Source: Bacteroidales bacterium UBA5072 (GTDB lineage Bacteria; Bacteroidota; Bacteroidia; Bacteroidales; UBA10428). Taken from it: a stretch of DNA of 9,231 nt. Both the position numbers and the translations under genes were made by a program. Where the stretch lies: positions 1 to 9,231 of the forward strand of contig DIAS01000157.1 of the NCBI GenBank assembly GCA_002415855.1, written 5' to 3'. Shown here piece by piece: positions 1 through 7,526 of this stretch (within the stretch, counting starts at the first letter, position 1; every line of letters begins with the position of its first letter). The notes beneath the pieces are model-generated. The model ran no database searches, was not told where the DNA came from, and saw nothing but the letters and a program-made list of their open reading frames with translations.

Positions 1-20
1 GCTCCTTTTTTATGTGCCAT
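1..20 (-). CDS. rpmA: 50S ribosomal protein L27, N-terminal fragment (runs off window)
   Basis: Read on the minus strand, these 20 bases give ATG GCA CAT AAA AAA GGA GC, that is Met-Ala-His-Lys-Lys-Gly-(Ala). This is the canonical start of bacterial ribosomal protein L27, a large-subunit protein whose N-terminus reaches toward the peptidyl-transferase centre. Only seven codons lie inside the window. The call rests on this short motif plus position: it starts 23 bp downstream of rplU on the same strand, and rplU-rpmA is a highly conserved bacterial gene pair. No Shine-Dalgarno sequence is visible in the A/T-rich 23-bp spacer, which is common in Bacteroidota. It is very probably co-transcribed with rplU. 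Confidence 0.88.
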
Positions 21-43
21 GGATTTTTATTTTAGTTTTTGTT

Positions 44-622
44 TTACTTCTTTGATTTACCTTCACTTTTGGCAGCAGGTTTTTTGGCGGCAGGCTTCTT
101 TTCAGCTGCCGGAGCTGTCTTCTTTGCCGGAGCTTTCTTGACCTTTTCTGCTGTCCCTGCTTTTGGAGCAGCTTTCTTCGGGGCCTCTGCTTTTTCGGGC
201 TTTACAGCTTTCACGGCCTTTTCAGCTTTTACAGCAGTAGCAATAACCTCAGCAGCAGCTTCCTGTTTGGGTTCTGCAACCTTCTTTTTCTCGGTTTTCT
301 TTGTACCTCCGGTTTCAGCAATATCCTCTATCAGGATCTCAGTGAAATACTGCCTGTGTCCATTCAGTTTTTGATAACTTTTTCTTCTCTTCTTCTTGAA
401 TACCAACACTTTATCACCCCTTAACTGTGAAACAATCTGAGCGGAGACAACGGCATCCGGCAGATAGGGTGTTCCAACATTTACCTTGTCGTCATTGCTG
501 ATGAGCAGAACTTTGTCAAAACTTACCTCATCTCCTTTTTCACCGGGAAGCTTGTGAACAAACACCTTTTTGCCTTTTTCAACCTTAAATTGTTGTCCGG
601 CTATGCTTACTATTGCGTACAT
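44..622 (-). CDS. rplU: 50S ribosomal protein L21 with long Lys/Ala-rich C-terminal tail
   Basis: L21 is a 23S rRNA-binding protein of the large ribosomal subunit. Residues 1 to about 102 are the L21 core: it opens MYAIVSIAGQQFKVEKG, has the basic segment KKKRRKSYQK near 76-85, and closes with GHRQYFTEILIEDI at 88-101. The usual L21 ends near here at about 103 residues. This protein continues to residue 192 with a low-complexity tail in which Lys and Ala make up more than half of the residues, with Pro and Glu making up much of the rest (for example PAAKKPAAK at 176-184). The tail resembles histone H1-like or AlgP-like sequence and is expected to be disordered. The tail is in frame with no sign of a frameshift. 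The start is the ATG read from 622, which fits the family exactly. The gene lies upstream of rpmA and downstream of a strong Bacteroidota-type promoter. Confidence 0.95.
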   Translation of the reverse strand: MYAIVSIAGQQFKVEKGKKVFVHKLPGEKGDEVSFDKVLLISNDDKVNVGTPYLPDAVVSAQIVSQLRGDKVLVFKKKRRKSYQKLNGHRQYFTEILIEDIAETGGTKKTEKKKVAEPKQEAAAEVIATAVKAEKAVKAVKPEKAEAPKKAAPKAGTAEKVKKAPAKKTAPAAEKKPAAKKPAAKSEGKSKK

Positions 623-654
623 CTGTATAAAATTTCAGTTTTATTTTGGGTCTG

Positions 655-685
655 CAAAAATATAAAACTTTGCATTAACTGCAAA
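655..685 (-). promoter_or_regulatory. Bacteroidota-type promoter for rplU-rpmA
   Basis: On the minus strand there is a TTTG (plus-strand 682-685) followed, after exactly 19 bases, by TATTTTTG (655-662). This is a full match to the Bacteroidota primary sigma factor consensus TTTG-N(about 19)-TAnnTTTG. Transcription would start near position 650, giving an A/T-rich leader of about 28 nt before the rplU ATG. Basis: motif seen directly; function inferred from the known consensus and the position upstream of a highly expressed ribosomal gene. Confidence 0.75.
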
Positions 686-837
686 ATAATTAGCCAAATT
701 AAGATAAAAATAACCAGCGTTCCCTGAAATGCGTCCCTGTCGTCTGCATGCAGTCTTCCACAGGCATTGTAAAGCGAACACAAACAACATATTGCATTTA
801 CGGGAGCGGATTTTTCAGGTTAAACAGAGGAAATCAT

Positions 838-845
838 TATATTTG
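838..845 (+). promoter_or_regulatory. Candidate Bacteroidota-type -7 box for the BFN operon
   Basis: TATATTTG matches the TAnnTTTG -7 consensus and lies 32 bases before the ATG at 878. The expected -33 element is only weakly represented by the TTTTTC run at 811-816. A start site around 850 would leave a leader of roughly 25-30 nt. An AGGA at 865-868 is suitably spaced from the ATG as a ribosome binding site, and a GGAG at 871-874 is closer than usual. The remainder of the 623-877 gap shows no gene or RNA I can support. Confidence 0.5.
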
Positions 846-877
846 TGTATTAAACAGAACTTACAGGACCGGAGATA

Positions 878-1492
878 ATGAACAAAGTCAAACTCAACGT
901 GCTTGGAATTTCTTACAGTCAGACGCAAACCGGTGCTTATGCTTTGGTACTGGCGGAGGAGAATGGCAGGAGAAGGATCCCGATTATTGTTGGCGGCTTT
1001 GAAGCACAGGCTATTGCCATCCAGCTTGAAGGATTAAAGCCTCCCAGGCCCCTGACCCATGATTTGTTTCTGAATTTTGCCCATACCTTTAACATTGACC
1101 TGCTGGAAATTACGGTTTACAAACTGGAAGAAGGTGTTTTTTATTCCAAGCTGACCTGTGACAATGGTCAGCGCATTATTGAAATTGATGCCAGAACCTC
1201 TGATGCAATTGCACTTGCTCTGCGGTTCAAATGTCCCATTTACACCACCGAAGAGATACTTAAAAAGGCCGGGATTATACTTGATTTTGAAAAGGAGGCA
1301 GCCGTTCAAACCGGTAATGATCCTGCATCGCCCTCCAGAAGCATTCATGTTCAGGACCCGACCTTTGCCGATGAACTTAAAAACAATAATTTACAGGAAT
1401 TGAAGGATATGCTTAATGAAGCCATTCTGGAGGAGAATTATGAAAAAGCTTCACAGATCAGGGATGAAATAAACAGACGGAAAAAAGAGTAA
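878..1492 (+). CDS. Bifunctional nuclease family protein (DUF151) with C-terminal UVR motif
   Basis: Residues 1 to about 135 match the bifunctional nuclease (BFN/DUF151) domain. The family start pattern is seen (KVKLNVLGISYSQTQTGAYALVL), then the RRIPIIVGGFEAQAIAIQLEG block at 32-52 and the EIDARTSDAIALALRF block around 102-117. Some members of this family have reported DNase and RNase activity, but the biochemical role in bacteria is poorly defined. Residues about 172-204 (LQELKDMLNEAILEENYEKASQIRDEINRRKKE, in part) form a UVR motif, the helical-hairpin element of UvrB and UvrC that mediates protein contacts. The two parts are joined by a polar linker at about 138-165. The length of 204 residues suits the BFN-UVR architecture. 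The ATG at 878 is preceded by AGGA and fits the domain start. The sensor kinase gene begins 27 bp downstream, so the genes are probably in one operon. Confidence 0.88.
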   Translation: MNKVKLNVLGISYSQTQTGAYALVLAEENGRRRIPIIVGGFEAQAIAIQLEGLKPPRPLTHDLFLNFAHTFNIDLLEITVYKLEEGVFYSKLTCDNGQRIIEIDARTSDAIALALRFKCPIYTTEEILKKAGIILDFEKEAAVQTGNDPASPSRSIHVQDPTFADELKNNNLQELKDMLNEAILEENYEKASQIRDEINRRKKE

Positions 1493-1519
1493 GCAACCTA
1501 TTCATTTCATTGTAACGAT

Positions 1520-3982
1520 ATGGCAAGACGAAAAGGCCGTGACTTACGGCAGGCGTTGCTGGACAACATACCTTATCTTGCATGGCTCAAGGATCATGAT
1601 GGGAGATACATGTATGTAAATCAGGCTTTTGCAGATCTTTACCACAGCATTCCCGAAAGCATTGTCGGCAAAACCGATTTTGATCTTTGCTCCCGCGAGA
1701 AAGCCCTGGAATTTCAGAGGAATGATGAAGAAGTAAAAAGAACCAGAAAAAGGCATTTCGTAGAACAGGTTGAATACCTCAATGCAGTAAATGCCTATTT
1801 TGAGACATACAAAACACCGGTATTTGATGCGTTGGGTGAAGTGGATGGCATTGCTGGCATTGCCAGGGAAATAACCGACCGCACCGGGATGGAGACCCTG
1901 CATGAAAGAGAGGAACAATTCAGGGCCCTTTTGCAGAACTCGTCCGATGCCATTTCAATTATCGACAAGCAGGGGAAAATTATTTTCGAGAGTTCTGAAA
2001 GAAACAAGATCTCTGATTTTGATCTGGAAGAGCTGTTACATAAGCCTTTTGTGGATATCGTACATCCCGATGATGTTGACCAGATCAGGTTGGTATTCAA
2101 AGAAGCCCTGGAAAATCCTGGCAAACAAATAAAAAGGGAATACCGCAGCCTGCATAAGAACAAGAGGTGGATCTATGTTGAAAGCATTTTTTCAAACCAG
2201 CTCGATAATCCTGCCATCAAGGGTATAATTGTCAATTCCAGGGATGTTTCTGATAGAAAGATGGCAGAACTGAAGGAAAGAGTATACCATGACAATCTTA
2301 TCTTCCTGAGCAATTCAGCCCTGGAACTGCTGGGATTATCATCAAAGGATGACATATACCTGTATATTCCGGAGAAGCTGGCTGCCTTCCTCGAAAGCGC
2401 AGTAGTTATCATGACTTCCTATAATGAGGAAACGAATTCTTACGTGGTTGAGAGTTTTTCGGGTCTGGATCCGTATACCCAGCAAGTCGAGGATATATTC
2501 GGACGATCCATCTTGGGGATGACCTTCCCTGCCGGGGAGATCGGATTTAATGTCGAAAATGCCGGAATGGTTGTTACCCTGAAAGATGACATTTTTGAGC
2601 ACAACATCGGAGAGCTCGTTCCTGACAGACTGGCAAGAACCAGGGAATTATTGCACCTGCACAAAGCCTACAACATTTCACTTGCCAGGGATAACAAGCA
2701 ACTCGGGAACATCACCATCCTTACCCTCAATAAAAGTATCATCAAGTTCAAGCACATCATCGAAACATTTGTGCATCAGGTTTCTGTTGCCCTGCACCGC
2801 AGTCAGCTCGAATATGAGCTGATCAAAGCCAAGGACAAGGCTGAGGAATCGGATAAACTTAAGACTGCCTTTCTGGCTAATATGTCGCATGAGATACGTA
2901 CGCCCATGAACGGTATTCTGGGATTTGCGGAAATGTTAAATGACAATTCCCTGAGCAACGCCAATCGCAAGAAGTACCTAAGCATTATCAACAGCAACGG
3001 AAAGATGCTGATCAACCTGATTGATGATATCATTGATTTTGCAAAGATCGAATCGGGGCAGGCCAATATCGTACACGATGAATTCTCTCTGAATAATCTG
3101 CTGAGCCAGGTTCAATCGACCTTTCTGACGCGGAACCTGCGAAAAGACAAATCGAAGGTGAGACTGATCACGAAGAAGCCTTTCCCTGATGAAAAATCAT
3201 TTATCAGAACGGATCCGATCAAGCTGAGGCAAATCCTGACCAACCTGGTTGGCAATGCCATCAAATTTACACACAAGGGATACATTGAATTTGGCTACGA
3301 TCTCGACGAAAATGGTTTCCTGCGGTTTTATGTGAAGGATACCGGCATTGGCATCCCTCCCGATAAGCTGCAACTTATCTTTGAGAGATTCATCCAGGCT
3401 GACAGTTCACCCTCCAGGAAGTATGGCGGATCGGGCCTTGGACTGGCCATATCGAAGGGGCTGGTGGAATTGCTCGGAGGCAAGATGTGGGCTGAATCCA
3501 CGCTCAATGAAGGCTCTATGTTCAGTTTTACCATTCCCTTTGTCAGGGCAACCCGCAAGATTGAGGAGCGCCAGGAAAGCAGGCACACCAGGACGCATGC
3601 CAGCTGGGAAGGTAAGCTTTTCCTGATAGCTGAGGATGATAAATTCAGTTATAAATTTCTTGAAGGATTTCTGAGGCAGACGAAGGCCAATGTCATTCGG
3701 GCATCGGATGGACGTGAGGCTGTGGAGATCTGCAGGAATACAAGCAATATTGACCTGGTGCTGATGGATATACAGATGCCGGAAATGAATGGCCTGACTG
3801 CCACCGAGGAAATCAAGAAGTTCAACAAAACCATCCCGATTATTGCACAGACGGCCAATGCCATTAACGAGGAAAAGTTGCGGTGCATGGAGGCAGGCTG
3901 TGATGATTTCATCACCAAGCCTGTCAATATTACCGAGCTTTTCGAAAAGATCGATAAATGGTTGACGGTTAAACCCACCTGA
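1520..3982 (+). CDS. Hybrid sensor histidine kinase (PAS-PAS-GAF-like-HisKA-HATPase-REC)
   Basis: An 820-residue two-component hybrid kinase without a convincing transmembrane segment, so probably a cytosolic sensor. Order of domains: PAS at about 10-120 (starts LLDNIPYLAWLKDHDGRY); PAS/PAC at about 128-250 (ALLQNSSDAISIIDKQGKI, ending in GIIVNSRDVSDRK); a GAF-like region at about 255-430; and a HisKA dimerisation helix with the phosphoacceptor His457 in MSHEIRTPMNG. The HATPase domain follows, with N box Asn579 (NLVGNAIKF), G1 Asp607 (DTGIGIP) and G2 from Gly636 (GGSGLGLAISKG). A receiver domain spans about 700-816 with acidic Glu705/Asp706/Asp707, phosphoacceptor Asp750 (LMDIQMPEMNG), Thr778 and Lys800 (ITKPVN). 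All catalytic residues are present, so it should be active. No DNA-binding output domain is attached; phosphotransfer to a separate protein is expected. The signal is unknown. The gene sits 27 bp after the BFN gene and 18 bp before the glycosyltransferase gene. The ATG has no clear Shine-Dalgarno sequence, but the PAS domain begins right after it. Confidence 0.93.
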   Translation: MARRKGRDLRQALLDNIPYLAWLKDHDGRYMYVNQAFADLYHSIPESIVGKTDFDLCSREKALEFQRNDEEVKRTRKRHFVEQVEYLNAVNAYFETYKTPVFDALGEVDGIAGIAREITDRTGMETLHEREEQFRALLQNSSDAISIIDKQGKIIFESSERNKISDFDLEELLHKPFVDIVHPDDVDQIRLVFKEALENPGKQIKREYRSLHKNKRWIYVESIFSNQLDNPAIKGIIVNSRDVSDRKMAELKERVYHDNLIFLSNSALELLGLSSKDDIYLYIPEKLAAFLESAVVIMTSYNEETNSYVVESFSGLDPYTQQVEDIFGRSILGMTFPAGEIGFNVENAGMVVTLKDDIFEHNIGELVPDRLARTRELLHLHKAYNISLARDNKQLGNITILTLNKSIIKFKHIIETFVHQVSVALHRSQLEYELIKAKDKAEESDKLKTAFLANMSHEIRTPMNGILGFAEMLNDNSLSNANRKKYLSIINSNGKMLINLIDDIIDFAKIESGQANIVHDEFSLNNLLSQVQSTFLTRNLRKDKSKVRLITKKPFPDEKSFIRTDPIKLRQILTNLVGNAIKFTHKGYIEFGYDLDENGFLRFYVKDTGIGIPPDKLQLIFERFIQADSSPSRKYGGSGLGLAISKGLVELLGGKMWAESTLNEGSMFSFTIPFVRATRKIEERQESRHTRTHASWEGKLFLIAEDDKFSYKFLEGFLRQTKANVIRASDGREAVEICRNTSNIDLVLMDIQMPEMNGLTATEEIKKFNKTIPIIAQTANAINEEKLRCMEAGCDDFITKPVNITELFEKIDKWLTVKPT

Positions 3983-4000
3983 TGCAATGCGTGAAACCGC

Positions 4001-5122
4001 ATGTATGCCTTAACTGCGATATCCCTGGGGTTACTGTTACTTTACGTCCTTCGGATCCTTACTTTCAAGTACTTCTGGGAGCAATATCCTGCCCTCGGAA
4101 TTTCGATACCGGAAAGCAGAACGACGATAAGTGTCGTCATTGCCTTCAGAAATGAATTGCCGAACCTGCCTGCACTTTTAAATTCGCTGGCGGCTCAGCA
4201 TTATCCGGAAGAGCTTTATGAGGTGATCCTTGTCGATGACCAATCCCAGGACGGTTCGGAAATCCTGGTACAGCATTTTTGCAGGACGCATCCGAATTTC
4301 CATATGGTACATGCAACGAATGAGGCCGGAGGGAAAAAATCCGCTATTTTGCAGGGGATAAGAATTGCCTCGCATGAGTGGATAGTCACTTCGGATGCAG
4401 ATTGTGTAATGAACGAAAAATGGCTGGCTTCAATTGACCTCATCAACCAGCAGAAGGAGCCGGATATGATTATCGGACTGGTAGATATGGATGCTGCGGA
4501 CACCTTTTTAGGCCAGTTTCAGGAAGTTGAATTTCTGACCCTGGTGGCCTCGGGAGCCGGTGCGGCTGCCGGGAAGAATCCCTTGTACTGCAATGGCGCA
4601 AACCTGGCTTACAAAAGAAGTCTTTTTCTGGGGTATAACGATCCGATGAAGGAGATCACCCCTTCCGGGGATGATACGCTGTTTTTACATACGGTCAAAC
4701 ACGATCCGGCAAAATCCGTCTTGTTACTAAAAGCTTTGCCCGGAGTAGTTAAAACCAAAGGAGTCACATCGTGGAACGAATTTATCCAGCAACGCAGGCG
4801 ATGGGTATCCAAAAGCCGTTATTATCGTGATCCGGGTACACTGTACACAGGAATGCTGGTTCTTTCGTCAAACCTCGCGGTAATACTTTCCCTTGTCATG
4901 CTGTTCACGGGCAGGATCCCCTGGTTGTTTCCCGTCCTGTATGCCGGGAAAGCATTGGCCGACCTGGTGTTTATGAAGGAATTCTTCAGGTTTCTCAACA
5001 AAGATCTGGCGGCTGGCCGTTTCTTTGCGTATGAACTTATTTATCCGTTTTACGTAGTTTTCTTTGTGGTTACCGGCATGTCATCCGGTTTCAGGTGGAA
5101 GGGAAGGTATTTCAGGGCCTAA
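4001..5122 (+). CDS. Membrane-anchored family 2 glycosyltransferase
   Basis: A 373-residue GT2-type transferase. A hydrophobic helix at about 4-22 anchors the N-terminus. The GT-A catalytic domain follows: it begins TTISVVIAFRNE, has Asp79/Asp80 (VDDQSQDGS) for nucleotide-sugar binding, the DAD metal-binding motif at 132-134 (TSDADC), Gly223-Asp224-Asp225 (SGDDTLF) as the likely catalytic-base region, and Gln264-x-x-Arg267-Trp268 (QRRRW). The last matches the QxxRW signature of processive synthases such as cellulose, hyaluronan and poly-GlcNAc synthases. Three hydrophobic segments follow at about 285-303, 305-325 and 341-361. Catalysis is expected on the cytoplasmic face with a lipid or growing polysaccharide acceptor. 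Donor and acceptor cannot be read from the sequence. No polysaccharide export genes lie next to it, so a lipid-linked product is as plausible as an exopolysaccharide. The start is 18 bp after the sensor kinase stop, suggesting one operon. The stop overlaps that of the convergent recQ. Confidence 0.88.
   Translation: MYALTAISLGLLLLYVLRILTFKYFWEQYPALGISIPESRTTISVVIAFRNELPNLPALLNSLAAQHYPEELYEVILVDDQSQDGSEILVQHFCRTHPNFHMVHATNEAGGKKSAILQGIRIASHEWIVTSDADCVMNEKWLASIDLINQQKEPDMIIGLVDMDAADTFLGQFQEVEFLTLVASGAGAAAGKNPLYCNGANLAYKRSLFLGYNDPMKEITPSGDDTLFLHTVKHDPAKSVLLLKALPGVVKTKGVTSWNEFIQQRRRWVSKSRYYRDPGTLYTGMLVLSSNLAVILSLVMLFTGRIPWLFPVLYAGKALADLVFMKEFFRFLNKDLAAGRFFAYELIYPFYVVFFVVTGMSSGFRWKGRYFRA
5119..5122. 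other. Overlapping convergent stop codons (CTAA)
   Basis: The four bases CTAA hold both stop codons: TAA (5120-5122) for the plus-strand glycosyltransferase gene and TAG, read on the minus strand from 5121 to 5119, for recQ. There is no intergenic space, so any terminator for either transcript must lie inside the opposite gene, and the 3' ends of the two mRNAs are expected to be complementary. I see no obvious terminator hairpin with a T-run around this point. Confidence 0.9.
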
Positions 5123-7311
5123 TTTCCCAGTTCTGACATGAATTTGATGCGCATCAGTCGGATCTCCTCTTCGGTGTAATTGTCCTCTCCCAATTCCTGC
5201 AAGGCACTTTCAATGGACTCATCTTCGGCCTCTTCCATGAAGTAGTCGTAAATATCCTGCTGATGGTCTTCTTCTATGATGTTGTTCAGGTAGTAGTCAA
5301 TATTGATCTTTGTTCCTGAGTTGACTATAGCCTCTATCTCATCGAGCAGGTCACTCATTTCAATATTTTTCGCGGCAGCGATATCCTCAAAATCCAACTG
5401 CCGGTCAATGCTCTGTATAATAAAGACTTTCAGATTCGATTTGTTGATGATTGATTTAACCACCATATCCTGGGGCCGGATGATTTCCTTTTCCTCCACA
5501 TAGCTCTGGATGATCTTGATGAATTCTGCTCCGTATCTTTTGGCCTTTCCGGCACCCACGCCCGTGATATTCTGCAATTCCTCCAGGGTTATGGGGTACT
5601 GGATGGCCATATCTTCCAGTGACGGGTCCTGGAAAATCACGAAGGGGGGGAGCTGAAGCTGCTTGGCAAGCTTTTTACGCAGGTTCCTGAGAATGGTGAA
5701 GAGCTCCTCATCAGCAGTTCCGGGCCTTTCAGGTCCTCCAAAGCTCTCCTCTTCCTCATCGGTATCCGAGAAGTCATGGTCTTCGGACAACAGGAAGGAC
5801 ACCGGATTACTCAGGAACTCATGCCCTTTCTCATCCAGCTTAAGCAGTCCGTAGTTTTCGATGTCCTTCTGTATAAACCTGACGATAAGGGCCTGCCGAA
5901 TGACCATGCTCCAGTAGTTGATATCCCGGGCTTTGCCTGCACCAAACAATTCAAGCATCTGGTGGTTGTATGATTTTATGGCGGCAGTCTTAATACCGGC
6001 GAGGATGCTGGCGATATGATCGTATTTGAATTTCTCCTTTACCTCAAGAATGGTCTTCAGCACCAGGACAATGTCATCTTTCCCCTCAAACAGCGTTTTG
6101 GGATGAATACAGTTGTCACAGTTATCGCAATTCTCGGCCATTTCTTCGCCAAAGTAATTCAGCAACTGTTTTGGCCGGCAAACCGAAGATTCAGAATAAG
6201 CGACCGTTTCCAGCAGCAACTGTTTACCGATCTCCTGTTCAGCAATAGGTTTTCCCTGCATGAATTTCTCCAGTTTCTGAATATCCTTATAGCTGTAAAA
6301 CGAGATGCACTTGCCTTCACCACCGTCGCGGCCTGCTCTTCCTGTTTCCTGGTAATATCCTTCAAGACTTTTGGGTATGTCATAATGGATCACGAACCGG
6401 ACGTCCGGTTTATCGATCCCCATGCCAAAAGCAATGGTGGCTACGATGACATCCGCGTCTTCCATCAGGAAGCTGTCCTGGTTTTTTGAACGTGTTGCGG
6501 AATCGAGACCGGCATGATAGGGCAAAGCCTTGATCCCGTTTACCTGCAATGTTTCGGCTAATTCCTCAACTTTTTTCCGGCTGAGGCAGTAAATGATACC
6601 AGACTTTCCGGTATTGCTTTTGATATATTTGATGATTTCCTTGGTCACATTCTTCTTCGGCCGCACTTCGTAATAAAGGTTATGACGGCGGAAGGAGGAT
6701 TTAAAAACGCTGGCATCCAGCATACCCAGGTTTTTCTGGATGTCGTGCTGTACCTTCGGTGTAGCGGTGGCCGTGAGCGCAATGATGGGCTGGGTACCTA
6801 TTTCATTGATGATGGGTCTGATCCGTCGGTATTCAGGCCGGAAGTCATGTCCCCATTCCGAAATGCAATGTGCTTCATCTATGGCGTAAAATGAAATCTT
6901 GACTTTCTTCAGAAACTGGATATTCTCTTCCTTGGTGAGTGATTCCGGGGCAACATACAACAATTTTGTTCTTCCTTCGAGGATGTCATGTTTCACTTTT
7001 GCGATGGAAGCCTTGTTGAGTGAGGAATTCATAAAATGAGCAACACCATCCTCCTCACTGAAACTCCGCATGGCATCAACCTGATTTTTCATCAGGGCAA
7101 TCAGTGGAGAAATGATGATGGCTGTGCCTTGCATGATAAGGGCAGGTAACTGGTAACACAAGGATTTACCTCCTCCTGTTGGCATCAAAACGAAAGTGTC
7201 ACTCCCGTTCAGTACGTTCCGGATGATAATCTCCTGATTTCCCTTGAAACTGGTAAAACCAAAATGCTTTTTTAAAATTTCTGATAATGAGATTTCGGTG
7301 CCAACCTTCAT
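5119..7311 (-). CDS. recQ: ATP-dependent DNA helicase RecQ
   Basis: A superfamily 2, 3'-to-5' DNA helicase acting in recombination and replication-fork repair. Motifs in order over 730 residues: Q-motif region with Gln26 (FKGNQEIII); Walker A TGGGKS with Lys49; DEAH box at 145-148 followed by the RecQ aromatic-rich loop (CISEWGHDFRP); motif III TATAT near 180-184; motif V near 291-303 (ATIAFGMGIDKPD); motif VI QETGRAGRDG at 321-330. Zinc-binding Cys378, Cys395, Cys398 and Cys401 follow, then a winged-helix region to about 500. An acidic linker at about 510-522 leads into an HRDC domain at about 533-605 with a helix-hairpin-like GVGAGKAKRYG. A further ~120-residue tail (610-730) looks like a helix-turn-helix and acidic helical region. 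E. coli RecQ is about 610 residues, so the tail is extra, as is common in Bacteroidota. The start at 7311 fits the family. It is divergent from tatC and convergent with the glycosyltransferase gene. Confidence 0.96.
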   Translation of the reverse strand: MKVGTEISLSEILKKHFGFTSFKGNQEIIIRNVLNGSDTFVLMPTGGGKSLCYQLPALIMQGTAIIISPLIALMKNQVDAMRSFSEEDGVAHFMNSSLNKASIAKVKHDILEGRTKLLYVAPESLTKEENIQFLKKVKISFYAIDEAHCISEWGHDFRPEYRRIRPIINEIGTQPIIALTATATPKVQHDIQKNLGMLDASVFKSSFRRHNLYYEVRPKKNVTKEIIKYIKSNTGKSGIIYCLSRKKVEELAETLQVNGIKALPYHAGLDSATRSKNQDSFLMEDADVIVATIAFGMGIDKPDVRFVIHYDIPKSLEGYYQETGRAGRDGGEGKCISFYSYKDIQKLEKFMQGKPIAEQEIGKQLLLETVAYSESSVCRPKQLLNYFGEEMAENCDNCDNCIHPKTLFEGKDDIVLVLKTILEVKEKFKYDHIASILAGIKTAAIKSYNHQMLELFGAGKARDINYWSMVIRQALIVRFIQKDIENYGLLKLDEKGHEFLSNPVSFLLSEDHDFSDTDEEEESFGGPERPGTADEELFTILRNLRKKLAKQLQLPPFVIFQDPSLEDMAIQYPITLEELQNITGVGAGKAKRYGAEFIKIIQSYVEEKEIIRPQDMVVKSIINKSNLKVFIIQSIDRQLDFEDIAAAKNIEMSDLLDEIEAIVNSGTKINIDYYLNNIIEEDHQQDIYDYFMEEAEDESIESALQELGEDNYTEEEIRLMRIKFMSELGN

Positions 7312-7468
7312 TTTAATACATTTTTTTCACAATTCACCGGGAATTCAGGCCTCAAGAACTCCGGAGAATACTTATGCAAGAAAAGTGTAAATACGTTAAG
7401 AAAACCAAAAAGTTCAATAAACCTTCAGGTATGAAAGGCCTGACTGTAGGCAATCTTAAAATATTAGA

Positions 7469-7476
7469 TACATTTG
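7469..7476 (+). promoter_or_regulatory. Candidate Bacteroidota-type -7 box for tatC-lptB
   Basis: TACATTTG matches TAnnTTTG. No good TTTG lies at the -33 distance (about 7446), which weakens the call. Transcription would begin near 7483 and leave a leader of about 90 nt before the tatC ATG, containing an eight-T run (7492-7499) and the small hairpin at 7511-7526. I could not find an equally good minus-strand match for the recQ promoter in 7312-7574, and I see no gene in that gap. Confidence 0.45.
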
Positions 7477-7510
7477 TAAACTAAATTAGTATTTTTTTTC
7501 TTATTTCGCT

Positions 7511-7526
7511 ATGCCCTAAAAGGCAT
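7511..7526 (+). other. Small inverted repeat in the tatC 5' leader
   Basis: ATGCC, loop CTAAAA, GGCAT: a perfect 5-bp stem followed directly by TTTTA. It lies between the candidate promoter and the tatC start. The stem is short, so it would be a weak terminator or a minor leader structure at best. It could also be a protein-binding dyad or chance. Confidence 0.35.

Noticed and set aside
39..374. Open frame on the plus strand opposite rplU (Phe/Ala-rich, 111 codons)
   Set aside because: It is the antisense image of the Lys/Ala-rich L21 tail (AAG/AAA read backwards gives Phe/Leu); there is no independent coding evidence.
748..1002. Open frame of 84 codons overlapping the start of the BFN gene
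   Set aside because: It covers the candidate promoter and overlaps the well-supported BFN start in another frame; the protein has no recognisable features.
6016..6489. 157-codon open frame antisense to recQ
   Set aside because: It lies fully inside recQ, whose helicase motifs are intact on the other strand; it is a shadow frame.
7359..7366. Palindrome CTCCGGAG in the recQ-tatC gap
   Set aside because: A single 8-bp palindrome without a partner site or a clear link to a promoter; consistent with chance.
7422..7443. Imperfect dyad TCAGG...CCTGA in the recQ-tatC gap
   Set aside because: A 5-bp stem with a long loop and no T-run; too weak to call a terminator or operator.
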